A stretch of 36,424 bases of DNA from Bacteroidota bacterium (GCA_017860455.1 JAGDMF010000021.1:1-36424), one strand, 5' to 3'. Positions 25,393 through 34,626 are shown, counted from the stretch's first letter. Notes: generated by a model from the sequence alone, not told the origin. Translations and numbers: made by a program.

Positions 25393-26853
25393 GTGAAACA
25401 AAGAGACTTTATTTTTAACATCAGCATACTTCTGTTTTTGAATTTACTCATCAAACCTTTTTGGGTATTGGGGATAGATGTTGGTGTTCAAAATAGCGTA
25501 GGAGCGGAACAGTACGGGTTCTATTTTGCAGTGTTTAATTTTACTTTCCTGTTCAATATGATATTGGATATGGGAGTAACGAATTTTAATAACAGAAATA
25601 TTGCCAGACACAATCAGTTGCTAACCAAGCACATATCTGGTATATTATCATTAAAAATGGCTTTAGCAGTCTTTTATATCCTTTTTTCTTTTGTTGCTGC
25701 TTTTTTAATTGGGTATAAAGATTTACAATTGAAGATTTTATTCTGGGCAGCTATCAATCAGATTCTGAACTCATTTATACTTTATTTGAGATCTAATATT
25801 TCAGCATTATTGTTTTTTAAAACAGATAGTATTCTGTCGGTATTAGATCGGCTGCTGATGATCATTTTTTGTGGAATTTTACTATGGGGTGGTGTCACAA
25901 CAGGCCCATTTCAGATAGAATGGTTTTTGTATGCGCAAACTGCTGCTTATGTTATTTCTGTGATTATAGCCTTTTTAATAGTTTATAAAAAAGCAAAACC
26001 AATTAAATTACATTGGAATTACAAGTTTTTCAGAGTGATATTGAAAAAAAGTTTTCCTTTTGCTATTTTATACCTATTGATGTCTTGTTATAACAGAATT
26101 GACTCAGTCATGATAGAGCGATTATTACCTGATTCAGTATCATCCTATCAAACAGGAGTTTATGCATCAGTTTTCAGGTTATTGGATGCCTTGATCATGG
26201 TTTCCTATCTGTTTTCTGTTATATTATTACCGCTGTTTTCCAAGATGTTAAAAAATAAAGAGAACTTATTGCCTATCATTAAAAGTTCATTCTCTTTACT
26301 TTTTTTCTTTGCCATTTCTGCAGTTGTGATATTGGTTACTTATCGAACCGATGTTTTAAATGGCTTGTATCATGAACATATTCAGGAGAGTTCAGAGGTT
26401 TTTAAAATCTTGATACCTTGTTTAATTCCGGTATCATTTACATACATTTTTGGTACGCTGTTAACAGCTAACGGAAGTATGAAATTATTAAACATTACCG
26501 CTTTAGCAGGGATTGCAGTGAATATTATTATCAACATTATTTTAATTCCTCAACTACAAGCCAAAGGAGCAGCTTTTGCAAGTTTATCTACTCAAACCCT
26601 CGTTTCCATTTTACAAATTATCATTGCATTTAGAATCTTGAAAATATCCTGGAAAATCATACCGCTTTTAAATTGTTTATTTTACTTGATTCTATTGATA
26701 TGCGGAGTTTATATAATCCATGAGTATATACCTTTCCAATGGACTTATTTGATCCTTTTAAGTACTTTATATGCTTTTTTGACTGCATTTGTAACCAAAC
26801 TGATCCCGATTTCATTTATTAAAAAAATTATTTTTTCTAAAACACAAATATAA
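25393..26853 (+). CDS. MOP-superfamily polysaccharide flippase (Wzx-like)
   Basis: This 486-residue membrane protein has about 12-14 hydrophobic helices. Family features include the opening FNISILLFLNLLIKPFWVLGIDVGVQNSVGAEQYGFYFA, the charged PFAILYLLMSCYNRIDSVMIERLLPD in the middle, and ILIPQLQAKGAAFASLSTQ late. It should move lipid-linked glycans across the inner membrane. It appears to start with GTG at 25393; no ATG occurs near enough to replace it without losing helix 1. It follows leuS by 16 bases and is probably co-transcribed. No glycan cluster surrounds it. Confidence 0.85.
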   Translation: MKQRDFIFNISILLFLNLLIKPFWVLGIDVGVQNSVGAEQYGFYFAVFNFTFLFNMILDMGVTNFNNRNIARHNQLLTKHISGILSLKMALAVFYILFSFVAAFLIGYKDLQLKILFWAAINQILNSFILYLRSNISALLFFKTDSILSVLDRLLMIIFCGILLWGGVTTGPFQIEWFLYAQTAAYVISVIIAFLIVYKKAKPIKLHWNYKFFRVILKKSFPFAILYLLMSCYNRIDSVMIERLLPDSVSSYQTGVYASVFRLLDALIMVSYLFSVILLPLFSKMLKNKENLLPIIKSSFSLLFFFAISAVVILVTYRTDVLNGLYHEHIQESSEVFKILIPCLIPVSFTYIFGTLLTANGSMKLLNITALAGIAVNIIINIILIPQLQAKGAAFASLSTQTLVSILQIIIAFRILKISWKIIPLLNCLFYLILLICGVYIIHEYIPFQWTYLILLSTLYAFLTAFVTKLIPISFIKKIIFSKTQI

Positions 26854-26860
26854 CCGTTTC

Positions 26861-26876
26861 AACCTTAATTAAGGTT
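26861..26876. promoter_or_regulatory. Perfect 16-base palindrome upstream of the PLP enzyme gene
   Basis: AACCTTAATTAAGGTT is fully self-complementary and lies 17 bases before the ATG at 26893, just after the flippase stop. It has no following T run, so it is a candidate operator for a dimeric regulator rather than a terminator. No known binding motif is matched. Confidence 0.45.
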
Positions 26877-26892
26877 AATAAATTAAAACAAT

Positions 26893-28071
26893 ATGAAAGA
26901 AGACTTAAAATTTGAATCCATTTTAGTTCATGGATGTTCAGATCATGATGAGTTTGGTGCAGCAGTGTTGCCCATTTATCAGACATCAACCTTTAGATTT
27001 AAAAATGCTGACCATGGGGCTGCATGTTTTGCCGGTGAAGATCCAGGGTATATCTATACCAGAATTGGAAATCCTACCATTAATGCACTTGAAATGACAT
27101 TGGCAAAATTGGAAAATGCTGCTAAATGTGTGGTAGTATCCAGTGGAATGGCTGCTGTAAATACTGTTTATATGGCATTTTTAAAAGCAGGAGACCATAT
27201 TGTATCAACAGATGCAGTTTATGGTCCTTCCAGAGTGGTAATGGAAAAATGGTGGTCACGCTTTGGTGTTGAATCCACTTATGTTGATACTACCAATTTA
27301 GACAATATCTCAAAAGCGATTCGCCCTAATACCAAAATGTTGTATCTGGAAACTCCAACCAATCCTACAATTGCGATTACAGACCTTAAAAAAGCATCAG
27401 AAATAGCACATCAGCATAATCTAATTGTTGTTGTTGATAATACATTCTGCAGTCCGGTTCTTCAAAGACCATTGGATTTAGGTGCAGATGTTGTTTTACA
27501 TTCAATGACTAAATTTTTAAATGGACATGCTGATATCGTTGCCGGTGCTGTTATGGTAAAAACCGATGAGTTAGACAAAATTGTTCGTCCAACTATGATC
27601 AATTTAGGTTGCAACATGGATCCAACACAAGCATTTATGGTTACAAGAGGGTTAAAAACCCTATCAATCAGAGTGAAAAAACAACAGGAGAGCGCACAAC
27701 TGATTGCAGAATGGTTAGAAAAACATCCAAAAATTGCATCAGTAAGCTATCCCGGATTACCATCACATCCTCAATATGAATTAGGGAAACAACAAATGGA
27801 TGGACCTGGTTCTTTGATTAGTTTTGAATTAAAAGGGGGAATTACAGCAGGTAAAAAATTAATGGAAAACACCAAATTAATACTTCTTGCCGTTTCTTTA
27901 GGAGGTGTAGAAAGTTTAATTTCACATCCTGCATCTATGACACACTCCAAAATGAGTAAAGAAGCTCGTTTGAGTAGCGGAATTACCGATGGATTGGTTC
28001 GTTTTGCAGTAGGTATTGAAGATTTTGAAGATATCAAAGCTGACTTAGAAACAGCATTATCCTTTTGTTAA
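26893..28071 (+). CDS. Cys/Met-metabolism PLP enzyme (methionine or cystathionine gamma-lyase type)
   Basis: This 392-residue enzyme of the trans-sulfuration fold has PIYQTSTFRF and YIYTRIGNPTINALEMTLAKLE at the N-terminus, SSGMAAVNTVYMAFL for phosphate binding, YLETPTNPTIAITDL, VVVDNTFCSPVLQRPLDLGADVVLHSMTKFLNGHAD with the PLP lysine, and LGGVESLISHPASMTHS. The active-site loop reads DAVYGPSR instead of the YGC or YGG loops of well-studied methionine and cystathionine gamma-lyases, so the substrate is uncertain. Likely reactions are gamma-elimination of methionine or cystathionine. The permease gene follows 16 bases later. Confidence 0.85.
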   Translation: MKEDLKFESILVHGCSDHDEFGAAVLPIYQTSTFRFKNADHGAACFAGEDPGYIYTRIGNPTINALEMTLAKLENAAKCVVVSSGMAAVNTVYMAFLKAGDHIVSTDAVYGPSRVVMEKWWSRFGVESTYVDTTNLDNISKAIRPNTKMLYLETPTNPTIAITDLKKASEIAHQHNLIVVVDNTFCSPVLQRPLDLGADVVLHSMTKFLNGHADIVAGAVMVKTDELDKIVRPTMINLGCNMDPTQAFMVTRGLKTLSIRVKKQQESAQLIAEWLEKHPKIASVSYPGLPSHPQYELGKQQMDGPGSLISFELKGGITAGKKLMENTKLILLAVSLGGVESLISHPASMTHSKMSKEARLSSGITDGLVRFAVGIEDFEDIKADLETALSFC

Positions 28072-28087
28072 AAATTATTAATTTCAT

Positions 28088-29101
28088 ATGAAAAATAGAA
28101 TTGGCTTGATGATTTTGCTATTTTCTATTCTTCTTATAATAAGTGGGATAGCGGCAGCTTCTTTAGGAGTTGTCTCTATCCCTTTTTCACAAGTAACCAG
28201 AATTGTTTTATCCCAATTTGGAATTACAGACACTAACGGCATTCCGGATCATTACATTTTGACAGTCTTACAACTAAGATTACCCCGAATCATCATGAGT
28301 CTGATGGCCGGAGCAGCTTTAGCGATTTGTGGTGCAGTCTTTCAATCTGTGTTTAGAAATCCGATTTGTGATCCCTATATCCTTGGAATCTCTTCAGGAG
28401 CCTCGTTAGGAGCTGCTATATCCTTTATTATTGGGTTGGATGTGATTATGTTCGGAATTACAATACCGGCTCTTATTACGGCTTTAATTACGTTATTTGT
28501 TATTTTAGGAATTGCAGGAATGGCTCACAAAAATTCGGTACAAACCTTATTGCTAACCGGAATTGCAGTCAATTTTCTGATTTCTGCTGTGATCACTTTA
28601 TTGATAGTATTAAACAAACAGGAGATGCAGAAAATCATTTTTTGGACTATGGGTAGTTTTGCATCTGTATCTTATAAAGAGATCCTCTTTTTTATACCCT
28701 TATTTTTGAGTTCCCTATTTGTCTTGTTTTTTTACTCCAAAGATCTGAACATCATGCAACTGGGTAGTGATTCTGCCAAAAATCTGGGAGTCAACTCAGG
28801 TAGAGTTACAATAATTACGCTTTTTGCCTCCTCGTTATTGATTGCAGGTGTAGTATCTATATGCGGAGTGATTGGCTTTATTGGACTCATTGTGCCACAT
28901 ATTGTTCGCCTAATTTGGGGAAATAACAACAGAACCCTATTTATTTTTTCCATTTTTATTGGAGCCCTATTTTTGTTAATTGCAGACACACTCTCCCGAA
29001 CGATTGCATTTAACTCGGAACTTCCGGTCGGAAGCATCACCGCCATCGCCGGAGCACCCTATTTCATTTACCTTTTGTTGAGACAAAAGAATGAAAAATG
29101 A
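28088..29101 (+). CDS. FecCD/BtuC-type ABC transporter permease
   Basis: This 337-residue membrane protein has about nine or ten helices. Family signatures are LRLPRIIMSLMAGAALAICGAVFQSVFRNPICDPYILGISSGASLGAA at about 59-107 and the late GVIGFIGLIVPHIVRL with a following loop and LPVGSITAIAGAPYFIYLLLR. Such permeases import siderophores, haem or cobalamin. No ATPase or binding-protein gene is next to it, so its partners must be encoded elsewhere. The last codons (NEK, stop) are part of the tgaaaaa tandem array, and the stop TGA is one repeat unit's own tga. It probably shares a transcript with the PLP enzyme gene. Confidence 0.9.
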   Translation: MKNRIGLMILLFSILLIISGIAAASLGVVSIPFSQVTRIVLSQFGITDTNGIPDHYILTVLQLRLPRIIMSLMAGAALAICGAVFQSVFRNPICDPYILGISSGASLGAAISFIIGLDVIMFGITIPALITALITLFVILGIAGMAHKNSVQTLLLTGIAVNFLISAVITLLIVLNKQEMQKIIFWTMGSFASVSYKEILFFIPLFLSSLFVLFFYSKDLNIMQLGSDSAKNLGVNSGRVTIITLFASSLLIAGVVSICGVIGFIGLIVPHIVRLIWGNNNRTLFIFSIFIGALFLLIADTLSRTIAFNSELPVGSITAIAGAPYFIYLLLRQKNEK

Positions 29102-29119
29102 AAAATGAAAAATGAAAAA
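29092..29119. repeat. Heptamer tandem repeat, tgaaaaa x4
   Basis: Four exact 7-base units are followed by tgaatc. The permease stop codon (29099-29101) is the tga of the second unit. It is the complement of the cattttt array at 1730-1778. Confidence 0.9.
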
Positions 29120-29152
29120 TGAATCTAAATATAATATATTCAATACTATAGG

Positions 29153-29190
29153 CTATTGACTATCGACTATTGACTATCGACTATCGACTA
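29153..29190. repeat. Heptamer tandem repeat, ctatYga x5 ending in the S41 stop codon
   Basis: Five 7-base units (ctattga, ctatcga, ctattga, ctatcga, ctatcga) are followed by cta at 29188-29190. On the minus strand that cta is the TAG stop of the S41 protease gene. The 86-base convergent gap is thus mostly filled by two unrelated heptamer families, each starting at a stop codon. Confidence 0.9.
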
Positions 29191-30777
29191 CATTTTCATC
29201 GCCTTTTGAATAATTGCATCCTCTTTATTCAAAACAGGATAGAAAGCTTCATCCCGATAGATATTTCGTCCAATTAAGGCTTTTAACCAGATTTTAATTT
29301 TACCTTTTTCAAAACTATTTAAAGTTCCAAGTTTTACATTCCCTTTTTTGGAATAAAACTGAATGTATTGATTTAATATATCGTCTGTAATAACGAATTG
29401 GTCAACATATTGACCAGCAGATTTATATGATTTTGTGATTTGGTTTTTTTGTTGGGTAGAATAGTTGAAACAAAATTCAATGAGTAACCCGGAATTGATC
29501 AGCTGTAAATAAGCATCTGAATATTTGGAATGATCAAGAGGAACAAAAACATCAGGCATAATGCCACCTCCACCATAAACAATTCTTCCATTTTTAGTTT
29601 TATATTTTAATTTGGGATTAAATTTTGTACTGTCTGCACTCATTAACTCTCCATCATTAAACCGTTTTGCAAAATCCTGATAATAGGCATCAACACCCTC
29701 TTTGTAATCTCTTTGAATACATCTTCCACTTGGAGTGTGGTAGCGGGCAATGGTCAATCTCAAAGATGAACCGTCATTTAATGGAATCATTTGTTGTACT
29801 AATCCTTTTCCAAAAGATCTTCTTCCAACAATGGTACCCCGATCATTATCCTGAATCGCTCCGGCAACAATTTCACTAGCAGAAGCACTAAATTCATCAA
29901 TAAGGATCACCACTTCACCATTTTCGAAATCACCTTCAGATGTGGCGTAAATTTTTTCAGATTTGGTATGTTCTCCTTCAGTATAGAGAATCATTTCCCC
30001 TTTTTTCAAAAAATGGTCACAGATACGAATAGCAGCATCGAGATAACCACCTGCATTCCCTTGTAAATCAACAATCAACTTTTTCATTCCCTGATTTTTA
30101 AGTTGATTCAGCGCTTTGGTAAATTCATCATAAGTGGTTTCCCCAAATTGATTGATTTTGATGTAACCTGTTCCTTTACTGATCATATAAGAAATATCCA
30201 CTGAGAAAGTTTCAATCACATCTCTTGTGATTTTGAAATTTATCTGATTTGGGACTCCCGGTCTAATGATGCCGATATCCACTTTCGTGCCCTTTTTCCC
30301 TCGTAGCAATTTGAACACTTTTTCATTGTTAATTCCCTGTCCCACCATTTTATTCTGATCCACTTTTATGATCCGATCACCCGCTTTTATTCCTGCTTTT
30401 TCAGATGGTCCTCCGGCTATTACATTGATAACCATAACAGTATCATTCATAATATTAAATTGAATTCCCACTCCTTCAAATGAACCTTGTAAACTTTCCT
30501 GTTGGATTTTATTCTGTTCAGCACTAAAATAGCTCGAATGAGGATCTAATCCTTCTAACATCGTTGATATCGCTTTTTCCAGTAACTGATTGTAATTCAC
30601 GGTATCAACGTAATTCCTGTTGATGTAATATAACACCTCTTCCAGTTTGCTGGATTGCTTGAGGGCAATCTTTTCCATTTTCCGGTCAATGATGTAAGAA
30701 ACAAAAAACAGAATAAGTGATACTGAAAAGAGGAAAATTAAAATATAAAAAAGAATTTTGTTAAGAGTCTTGTTCAT
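29188..30777 (-). CDS. S41-family C-terminal processing peptidase (CtpA/Prc-like)
   Basis: This 529-residue serine protease is tethered by one N-terminal helix (about 7-29). A PDZ domain follows at about 85-175 (GSFEGVGIQFNIMND, VIAGGPSEKAGIKAGDRIIKVD). The catalytic domain has IVDLQGNAGGYLDAAI, the Ser299 of FSASASEIVAGAIQD and Lys324 of RRSFGKGLVQQ, spaced 25 residues apart as in Prc. A C-terminal helical tail of about 100 residues is usual in Bacteroidota members. It acts in the periplasm on protein C-termini. It lies 58 bases after the DAHP synthase gene, with no clear own promoter. Its TAG stop is shared with the ctatYga array. Confidence 0.93.
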   Translation of the reverse strand: MNKTLNKILFYILIFLFSVSLILFFVSYIIDRKMEKIALKQSSKLEEVLYYINRNYVDTVNYNQLLEKAISTMLEGLDPHSSYFSAEQNKIQQESLQGSFEGVGIQFNIMNDTVMVINVIAGGPSEKAGIKAGDRIIKVDQNKMVGQGINNEKVFKLLRGKKGTKVDIGIIRPGVPNQINFKITRDVIETFSVDISYMISKGTGYIKINQFGETTYDEFTKALNQLKNQGMKKLIVDLQGNAGGYLDAAIRICDHFLKKGEMILYTEGEHTKSEKIYATSEGDFENGEVVILIDEFSASASEIVAGAIQDNDRGTIVGRRSFGKGLVQQMIPLNDGSSLRLTIARYHTPSGRCIQRDYKEGVDAYYQDFAKRFNDGELMSADSTKFNPKLKYKTKNGRIVYGGGGIMPDVFVPLDHSKYSDAYLQLINSGLLIEFCFNYSTQQKNQITKSYKSAGQYVDQFVITDDILNQYIQFYSKKGNVKLGTLNSFEKGKIKIWLKALIGRNIYRDEAFYPVLNKEDAIIQKAMKM

Positions 30778-30835
30778 GTTAATTCGAATTAATAGGTATA
30801 CTGGTTAGTAAATTAAAAAACGAGGTGTTACTTTT

Positions 30836-31873
30836 TTAGTGCTTATTTTTTTGTCTGTTTAAAGAAGCCTGATGCAGGAGATCTAAAAAATCTGCAAGGA
30901 ATTTTTGATAATCAGCATCAGAAAGAGCAGATTGCTGATATTTTTGAACCACTTTTTTCCACTGATCAGGTTGCAATAATGCCAGGTTGTGACTATTTTT
31001 AATTTTAGCAATCTCATCCACAATCTCCATCCTTTTCTTGAGAAGTTCACTAATTTGGGTATCAATATGACCAATGAGATTTCTTTCTTTAACCAACTGA
31101 TGCTCTGTTGTTAAGTTTACAGATGATTTAAAATTCAGTGATTCAATTAAGTCAAAAAACTGAGTAGGGGTAATCTGTTGATCGGCATCACTTAATGCAA
31201 GTTGAGGATTATGATGAACTTCCACCATCAAACCGTCAAATCCATAATCTAAGGCAATCTGAGAGATCTCTTTCAGGTAGTTGACATTTCCGGCAATATG
31301 GGATGGATCGCAAATGATTTGGAGATCAGGAAAATGTGTTTTTAAAGCAATAGGGATCTCCCAAATCGGACTATAACGTAATACATGTTCACTTTCTACA
31401 GAAAAACCTCTGTGGATGCTCATAATTTTGGGGGCATTTGCTTCCTGAAGTCGCTCAATAGCCCCAATCCATGTTTTTAATTCGGGTGTGATGGGGTTTT
31501 TGATCATCACTTCTATTGGAAACTGTTTGACAGCATCCGCAATCTCCTGCACTAAAAAGGGATTGACGGTAGTTCTGGCTCCAATCCAAATAGCATCGAT
31601 TCCGTTTTCATAGCACCATTTTACATGTTCTCCCCTGGCAACTTCAACACAAATCGGAAAATGAAATTGTTTTTTAATTTGAGCAAGCCATTCCAAAGCA
31701 ATCTCACCGACGCCACAAAAATCTTTTGGACTTGATCTGGGTTTCCAAACGCCGGTTCGAAAGTAAGAGATGGGTAATCCGGTCTGAAATAGTTGTTCTG
31801 CAGTGAGAAATAATTGTTCTTCACTCTCAGCAGCACAAGGACCGGCAATGATGGTGCTGTTTCTTAGTTCCAT
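30836..31873 (-). CDS. Bifunctional DAHP synthase / chorismate mutase
   Basis: This 345-residue enzyme starts at 31873. Domain one (1-250) is a type I beta DAHP synthase: IIAGPCAAESEEQ, YFRTGVWKPRSSPKDFCGVG, CVEVARGEHVKW, WIGARTTVNPFLVQEIADA, MIKNPITPE, MSIHRGFS, ICDPSHIAGN and DGLMVEVHHNPQLALSDADQQITP. Domain two (about 270-340) is an AroQ-type chorismate mutase helix bundle (IDTQISELLKKRMEIVDEIAKIK). The fusion handles the first step of the shikimate route and the step to prephenate, with cross-regulation known in such fusions. It overlaps the lipid kinase gene by 10 bases, so translation is probably coupled. An in-frame ATG at 31909 lies further inside that gene. Confidence 0.93.
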   Translation of the reverse strand: MELRNSTIIAGPCAAESEEQLFLTAEQLFQTGLPISYFRTGVWKPRSSPKDFCGVGEIALEWLAQIKKQFHFPICVEVARGEHVKWCYENGIDAIWIGARTTVNPFLVQEIADAVKQFPIEVMIKNPITPELKTWIGAIERLQEANAPKIMSIHRGFSVESEHVLRYSPIWEIPIALKTHFPDLQIICDPSHIAGNVNYLKEISQIALDYGFDGLMVEVHHNPQLALSDADQQITPTQFFDLIESLNFKSSVNLTTEHQLVKERNLIGHIDTQISELLKKRMEIVDEIAKIKNSHNLALLQPDQWKKVVQKYQQSALSDADYQKFLADFLDLLHQASLNRQKNKH

Positions 31874-32811
31874 AATTCGGATAGAATGTTTATTTCTGCA
31901 GGGATGCAAGAAATTTTATATTCTCCTGAAGGAACTAATTCACCTTCCACTTCCCCTAATAAATCAGCATCAGATTTTAAATATAATTGTTCTGTTCGGA
32001 ACAAACTGATCTCAGATAGCTTTTGGATATGAGATCCATCAAACAGATATTTTACGTTTTTAATCACTTTCATTTTTGAGATTTGTTCAATTTGAATCAC
32101 ATCAAAAAGATGATCGTTGGGTATTGCATCCGGGCATTGCATCATACCATTTCCGTTAAATTGCCCAATTCCAATAGCCATTGAAAAAATCATTTTTTCA
32201 GTTGTTCTCTCTTTTGATTCAATAGAAACGGGAACAGCTTTATGTTTCAGGAGTGTTTTTAACAAGCCAAAAATATAAACGGCAGCAGGGAATAAAATGG
32301 GTTTATGTTCATTGGCATTTTTAATAATGGCAGCATCAAAACCAAATCCTGCAATATTAATAAAGTATCTTCGAGCAATAACCTCATTATTTTTAATCAC
32401 TTCCACTAATCCAACATCATGGGTTGTAAAGTTTCCTCCGGAAATGGATCCCATGGTATATTTAAAATTATTTTTTTTGAAATGTGTTCTAAGCCAATCG
32501 TTTCCAGTTCCTAGTGCGATCGGAATCATATAAACCTCTTTTGGATCAATTTCACTGTCCATAATGCTGTTAATGAAATTGTTAAAGGTGCCATCTCCAC
32601 CAATTACAATGAAATGACGAAATCCATCTTTACACAGTTGTTTGATGAGCATTTTTGCATCTTCCACTAATTCCGGAACATGGTATTCGTATTGAATAGG
32701 TATCGATTGCAATTTTTTTTCAATTTGTGCCCAGAATCTTCCACTTCTGTGAGACATAGCACAGGGATTAAGAATGATTTGCCAACTATATTCTTGAACG
32801 TTGATTTGCAT
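31864..32811 (-). CDS. Diacylglycerol kinase-family lipid kinase (DagK/YegS type)
   Basis: This 315-residue kinase begins with WQIILNPCAMSHRSGRFW, then shows the nucleotide motif FIVIGGDGTFNNFINSIM and IPIALGTGNDWLRT. The later GFGFDAAII, a GNGMMQCPDAIPNDHLFDVIQI segment and the C-terminal EGELVPSGEYKISCIP all fit the family. It phosphorylates a lipid such as diacylglycerol at the cytoplasmic face. It is the first gene of the minus-strand group with DAHP synthase and the S41 protease. The 3' end overlaps the next gene (shared ATGGAACTAA). Confidence 0.9.
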   Translation of the reverse strand: MQINVQEYSWQIILNPCAMSHRSGRFWAQIEKKLQSIPIQYEYHVPELVEDAKMLIKQLCKDGFRHFIVIGGDGTFNNFINSIMDSEIDPKEVYMIPIALGTGNDWLRTHFKKNNFKYTMGSISGGNFTTHDVGLVEVIKNNEVIARRYFINIAGFGFDAAIIKNANEHKPILFPAAVYIFGLLKTLLKHKAVPVSIESKERTTEKMIFSMAIGIGQFNGNGMMQCPDAIPNDHLFDVIQIEQISKMKVIKNVKYLFDGSHIQKLSEISLFRTEQLYLKSDADLLGEVEGELVPSGEYKISCIPAEINILSELWN

Positions 32812-32830
32812 TTGTGAATTTTTAAACCTG

Positions 32831-32838
32831 CAAAATTA
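32831..32838 (-). promoter_or_regulatory. -7 box TAATTTTG for the lipid kinase operon
   Basis: The complement of caaaatta gives TAATTTTG, fitting TAnnTTTG, 19 bases upstream of the ATG at 32811. No clear -33 element is seen. Confidence 0.5.
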
Positions 32839-32924
32839 ACATTTTTTTAGTTATGATCTTAATTATAAAAAAATTAATTACCAGAGGATCTGTTATGGAC
32901 TTTTCTCCATTTCTAAATATTTTG

Positions 32925-32932
32925 TATCTTTG
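32925..32932 (+). promoter_or_regulatory. -7 box TATCTTTG for the iorAB operon
   Basis: TATCTTTG fits TAnnTTTG; a TTTC at 32902-32905 could serve as -33 with a 19-base spacer. The start codon at 32993 follows after an A/T-only-like leader of about 55 bases. It is divergent from the lipid kinase promoter. Confidence 0.6.
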
Positions 32933-32992
32933 TAACCCAAAAAAATGATTAAAAAATACTAAATAATATTAATAAATAAAAACAAATATATC

Positions 32993-34585
32993 ATGTCAAA
33001 ACTATTATTATTAGGAGATGAAGCGATAGGGCAAGCGGCTTTAGATGCCGGAATATCAGGTGTTTATGCTTATCCCGGAACCCCATCTACTGAGATCATG
33101 GAGTATGTGCAACACTCTAAACAAGCAGCGGAAGGTCAAGTTCACAGATCATGGTCTGCTAACGAAAAAACAGCCATGGAGTCTGCAATCGGAATGTCGT
33201 ATGCAGGGAAACGTGCTTTGGTATGTATGAAACATGTCGGATTAAATGTGGCAGCCGATCCATTTATGAATTCTGCCATTACCGGTGCAAATGGTGGTTT
33301 GGTTTATTTAATCGCAGATGACCCTTCCATGCACTCTTCTCAAGATGAACAGGATTCCAGATTTTTTGCAAAATTTGCCTATATTCCTGTATTTGAACCT
33401 TCTAATCAACAAGAAGCTTACGATATGACTTATGATGCGTTTGCTTTTTCTGAAAAATATCGCATACCGGTCATGTTAAGAGTAACAACGCGTTTAGCAC
33501 ACTCACGTGCAGGTGTTGCCAAAAAAGAATCACTTCCTCAAAATGAAGTAAAATTATGTGATAATAAAAAACAATTTATTTTATTACCAGCACATGCCAG
33601 AGTTTTTTATAGAGAATTATTAGCGAAACAACCATTACTTGAAAAAGAATCGGTTGAATCAAAATACAATCAATATATTGATGGATCCGATAAATCTATG
33701 GGAGTAATTGTTTCAGGTATTGCTTATAATTACTTGATGGAGAATTATGTAGGAACAAAATGTCCATATCCTGTATTAAAAATTACACAATATCCAATTC
33801 CAACACAATTAGTTGCCAGAATGGTAAATGAATGTGAAACGGTTTTAGTGGCAGAAGAAGGATACCCATTAATTGAAGAACAATTAAAAGGATTATTAAA
33901 CGCAGGAAAACCTGTTAAAGGTCGTTTAGATGGTACTTTACCAAGAGATGGTGAATTAAACCCAAATTTATTGGCTGTAGCGTTGGGATTAACGGATACT
34001 TACGGAGCAGATGTTCCTGAAATCGTAGCCCCTCGTCCACCAGCACTTTGCTTAGGTTGTCCTCATATTGATTCCTATACTGCTTTAAATCAGGCGATGG
34101 AACAATATGGTCCCGGTAGAGTATTTTCAGATATAGGATGTTATACTTTAGGTGCACTTCCACCCTATAATGCTATCTATTCCACAGTTGATATGGGAGC
34201 ATCTATAACCATGGCCAAAGGTGCTTCAGATGCTGGCTTACGTCCTGCTGTAGCTGTTATCGGTGACTCTACATTTACCCATAGTGGAATCACTTCACTA
34301 TTGGATTGTGTTGTTGAAAATACTCCTGTAACCGTTTTTATTTTAGATAATTTTACTACCGGTATGACAGGTGGACAAGATTCACATGCATTAGGCAGAA
34401 TTGGAAATATTTGCAAAGGTTTAGGTGTTGCAGAAGAACATATTCGTGTTATTACTCCATTGAAAAAAAATCACGAAACCAATCTCCAAATTGTAAAAGA
34501 GGAGTTAGAATATCAAGGAGTTTCAGTCATTATTCCAACCAGAGAGTGTGTGCAAACCCTAAAAAAGAAACTCACCAAAAAATAA
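32993..34585 (+). CDS. iorA: Indolepyruvate:ferredoxin oxidoreductase alpha subunit, lacking the C-terminal ferredoxin domain
   Basis: This 530-residue TPP enzyme oxidises aryl pyruvates (from aromatic amino acids) to acyl-CoA. Visible motifs are ISGVYAYPGTPSTEIMEYV, WSANEKTAMESAIGMSYAGKRALVCMKHVGLN, DDPSMHSSQDEQDSR, LCLGCPHIDSY and the TPP-binding GDSTFTHSGITSLLD with FILDNFTTGMTGGQDS. Archaeal IorA ends in a two-cluster ferredoxin domain with eight cysteines. Here the protein ends at RECVQTLKKKLTKK, so that domain is absent and electrons must leave by another route. The beta subunit gene follows 41 bases later. Confidence 0.93.
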   Translation: MSKLLLLGDEAIGQAALDAGISGVYAYPGTPSTEIMEYVQHSKQAAEGQVHRSWSANEKTAMESAIGMSYAGKRALVCMKHVGLNVAADPFMNSAITGANGGLVYLIADDPSMHSSQDEQDSRFFAKFAYIPVFEPSNQQEAYDMTYDAFAFSEKYRIPVMLRVTTRLAHSRAGVAKKESLPQNEVKLCDNKKQFILLPAHARVFYRELLAKQPLLEKESVESKYNQYIDGSDKSMGVIVSGIAYNYLMENYVGTKCPYPVLKITQYPIPTQLVARMVNECETVLVAEEGYPLIEEQLKGLLNAGKPVKGRLDGTLPRDGELNPNLLAVALGLTDTYGADVPEIVAPRPPALCLGCPHIDSYTALNQAMEQYGPGRVFSDIGCYTLGALPPYNAIYSTVDMGASITMAKGASDAGLRPAVAVIGDSTFTHSGITSLLDCVVENTPVTVFILDNFTTGMTGGQDSHALGRIGNICKGLGVAEEHIRVITPLKKNHETNLQIVKEELEYQGVSVIIPTRECVQTLKKKLTKK

Positions 34586-34626
34586 TCATTGAACTTGAAT
34601 TGTAAATTGAAAAAAAGAATAACAAT

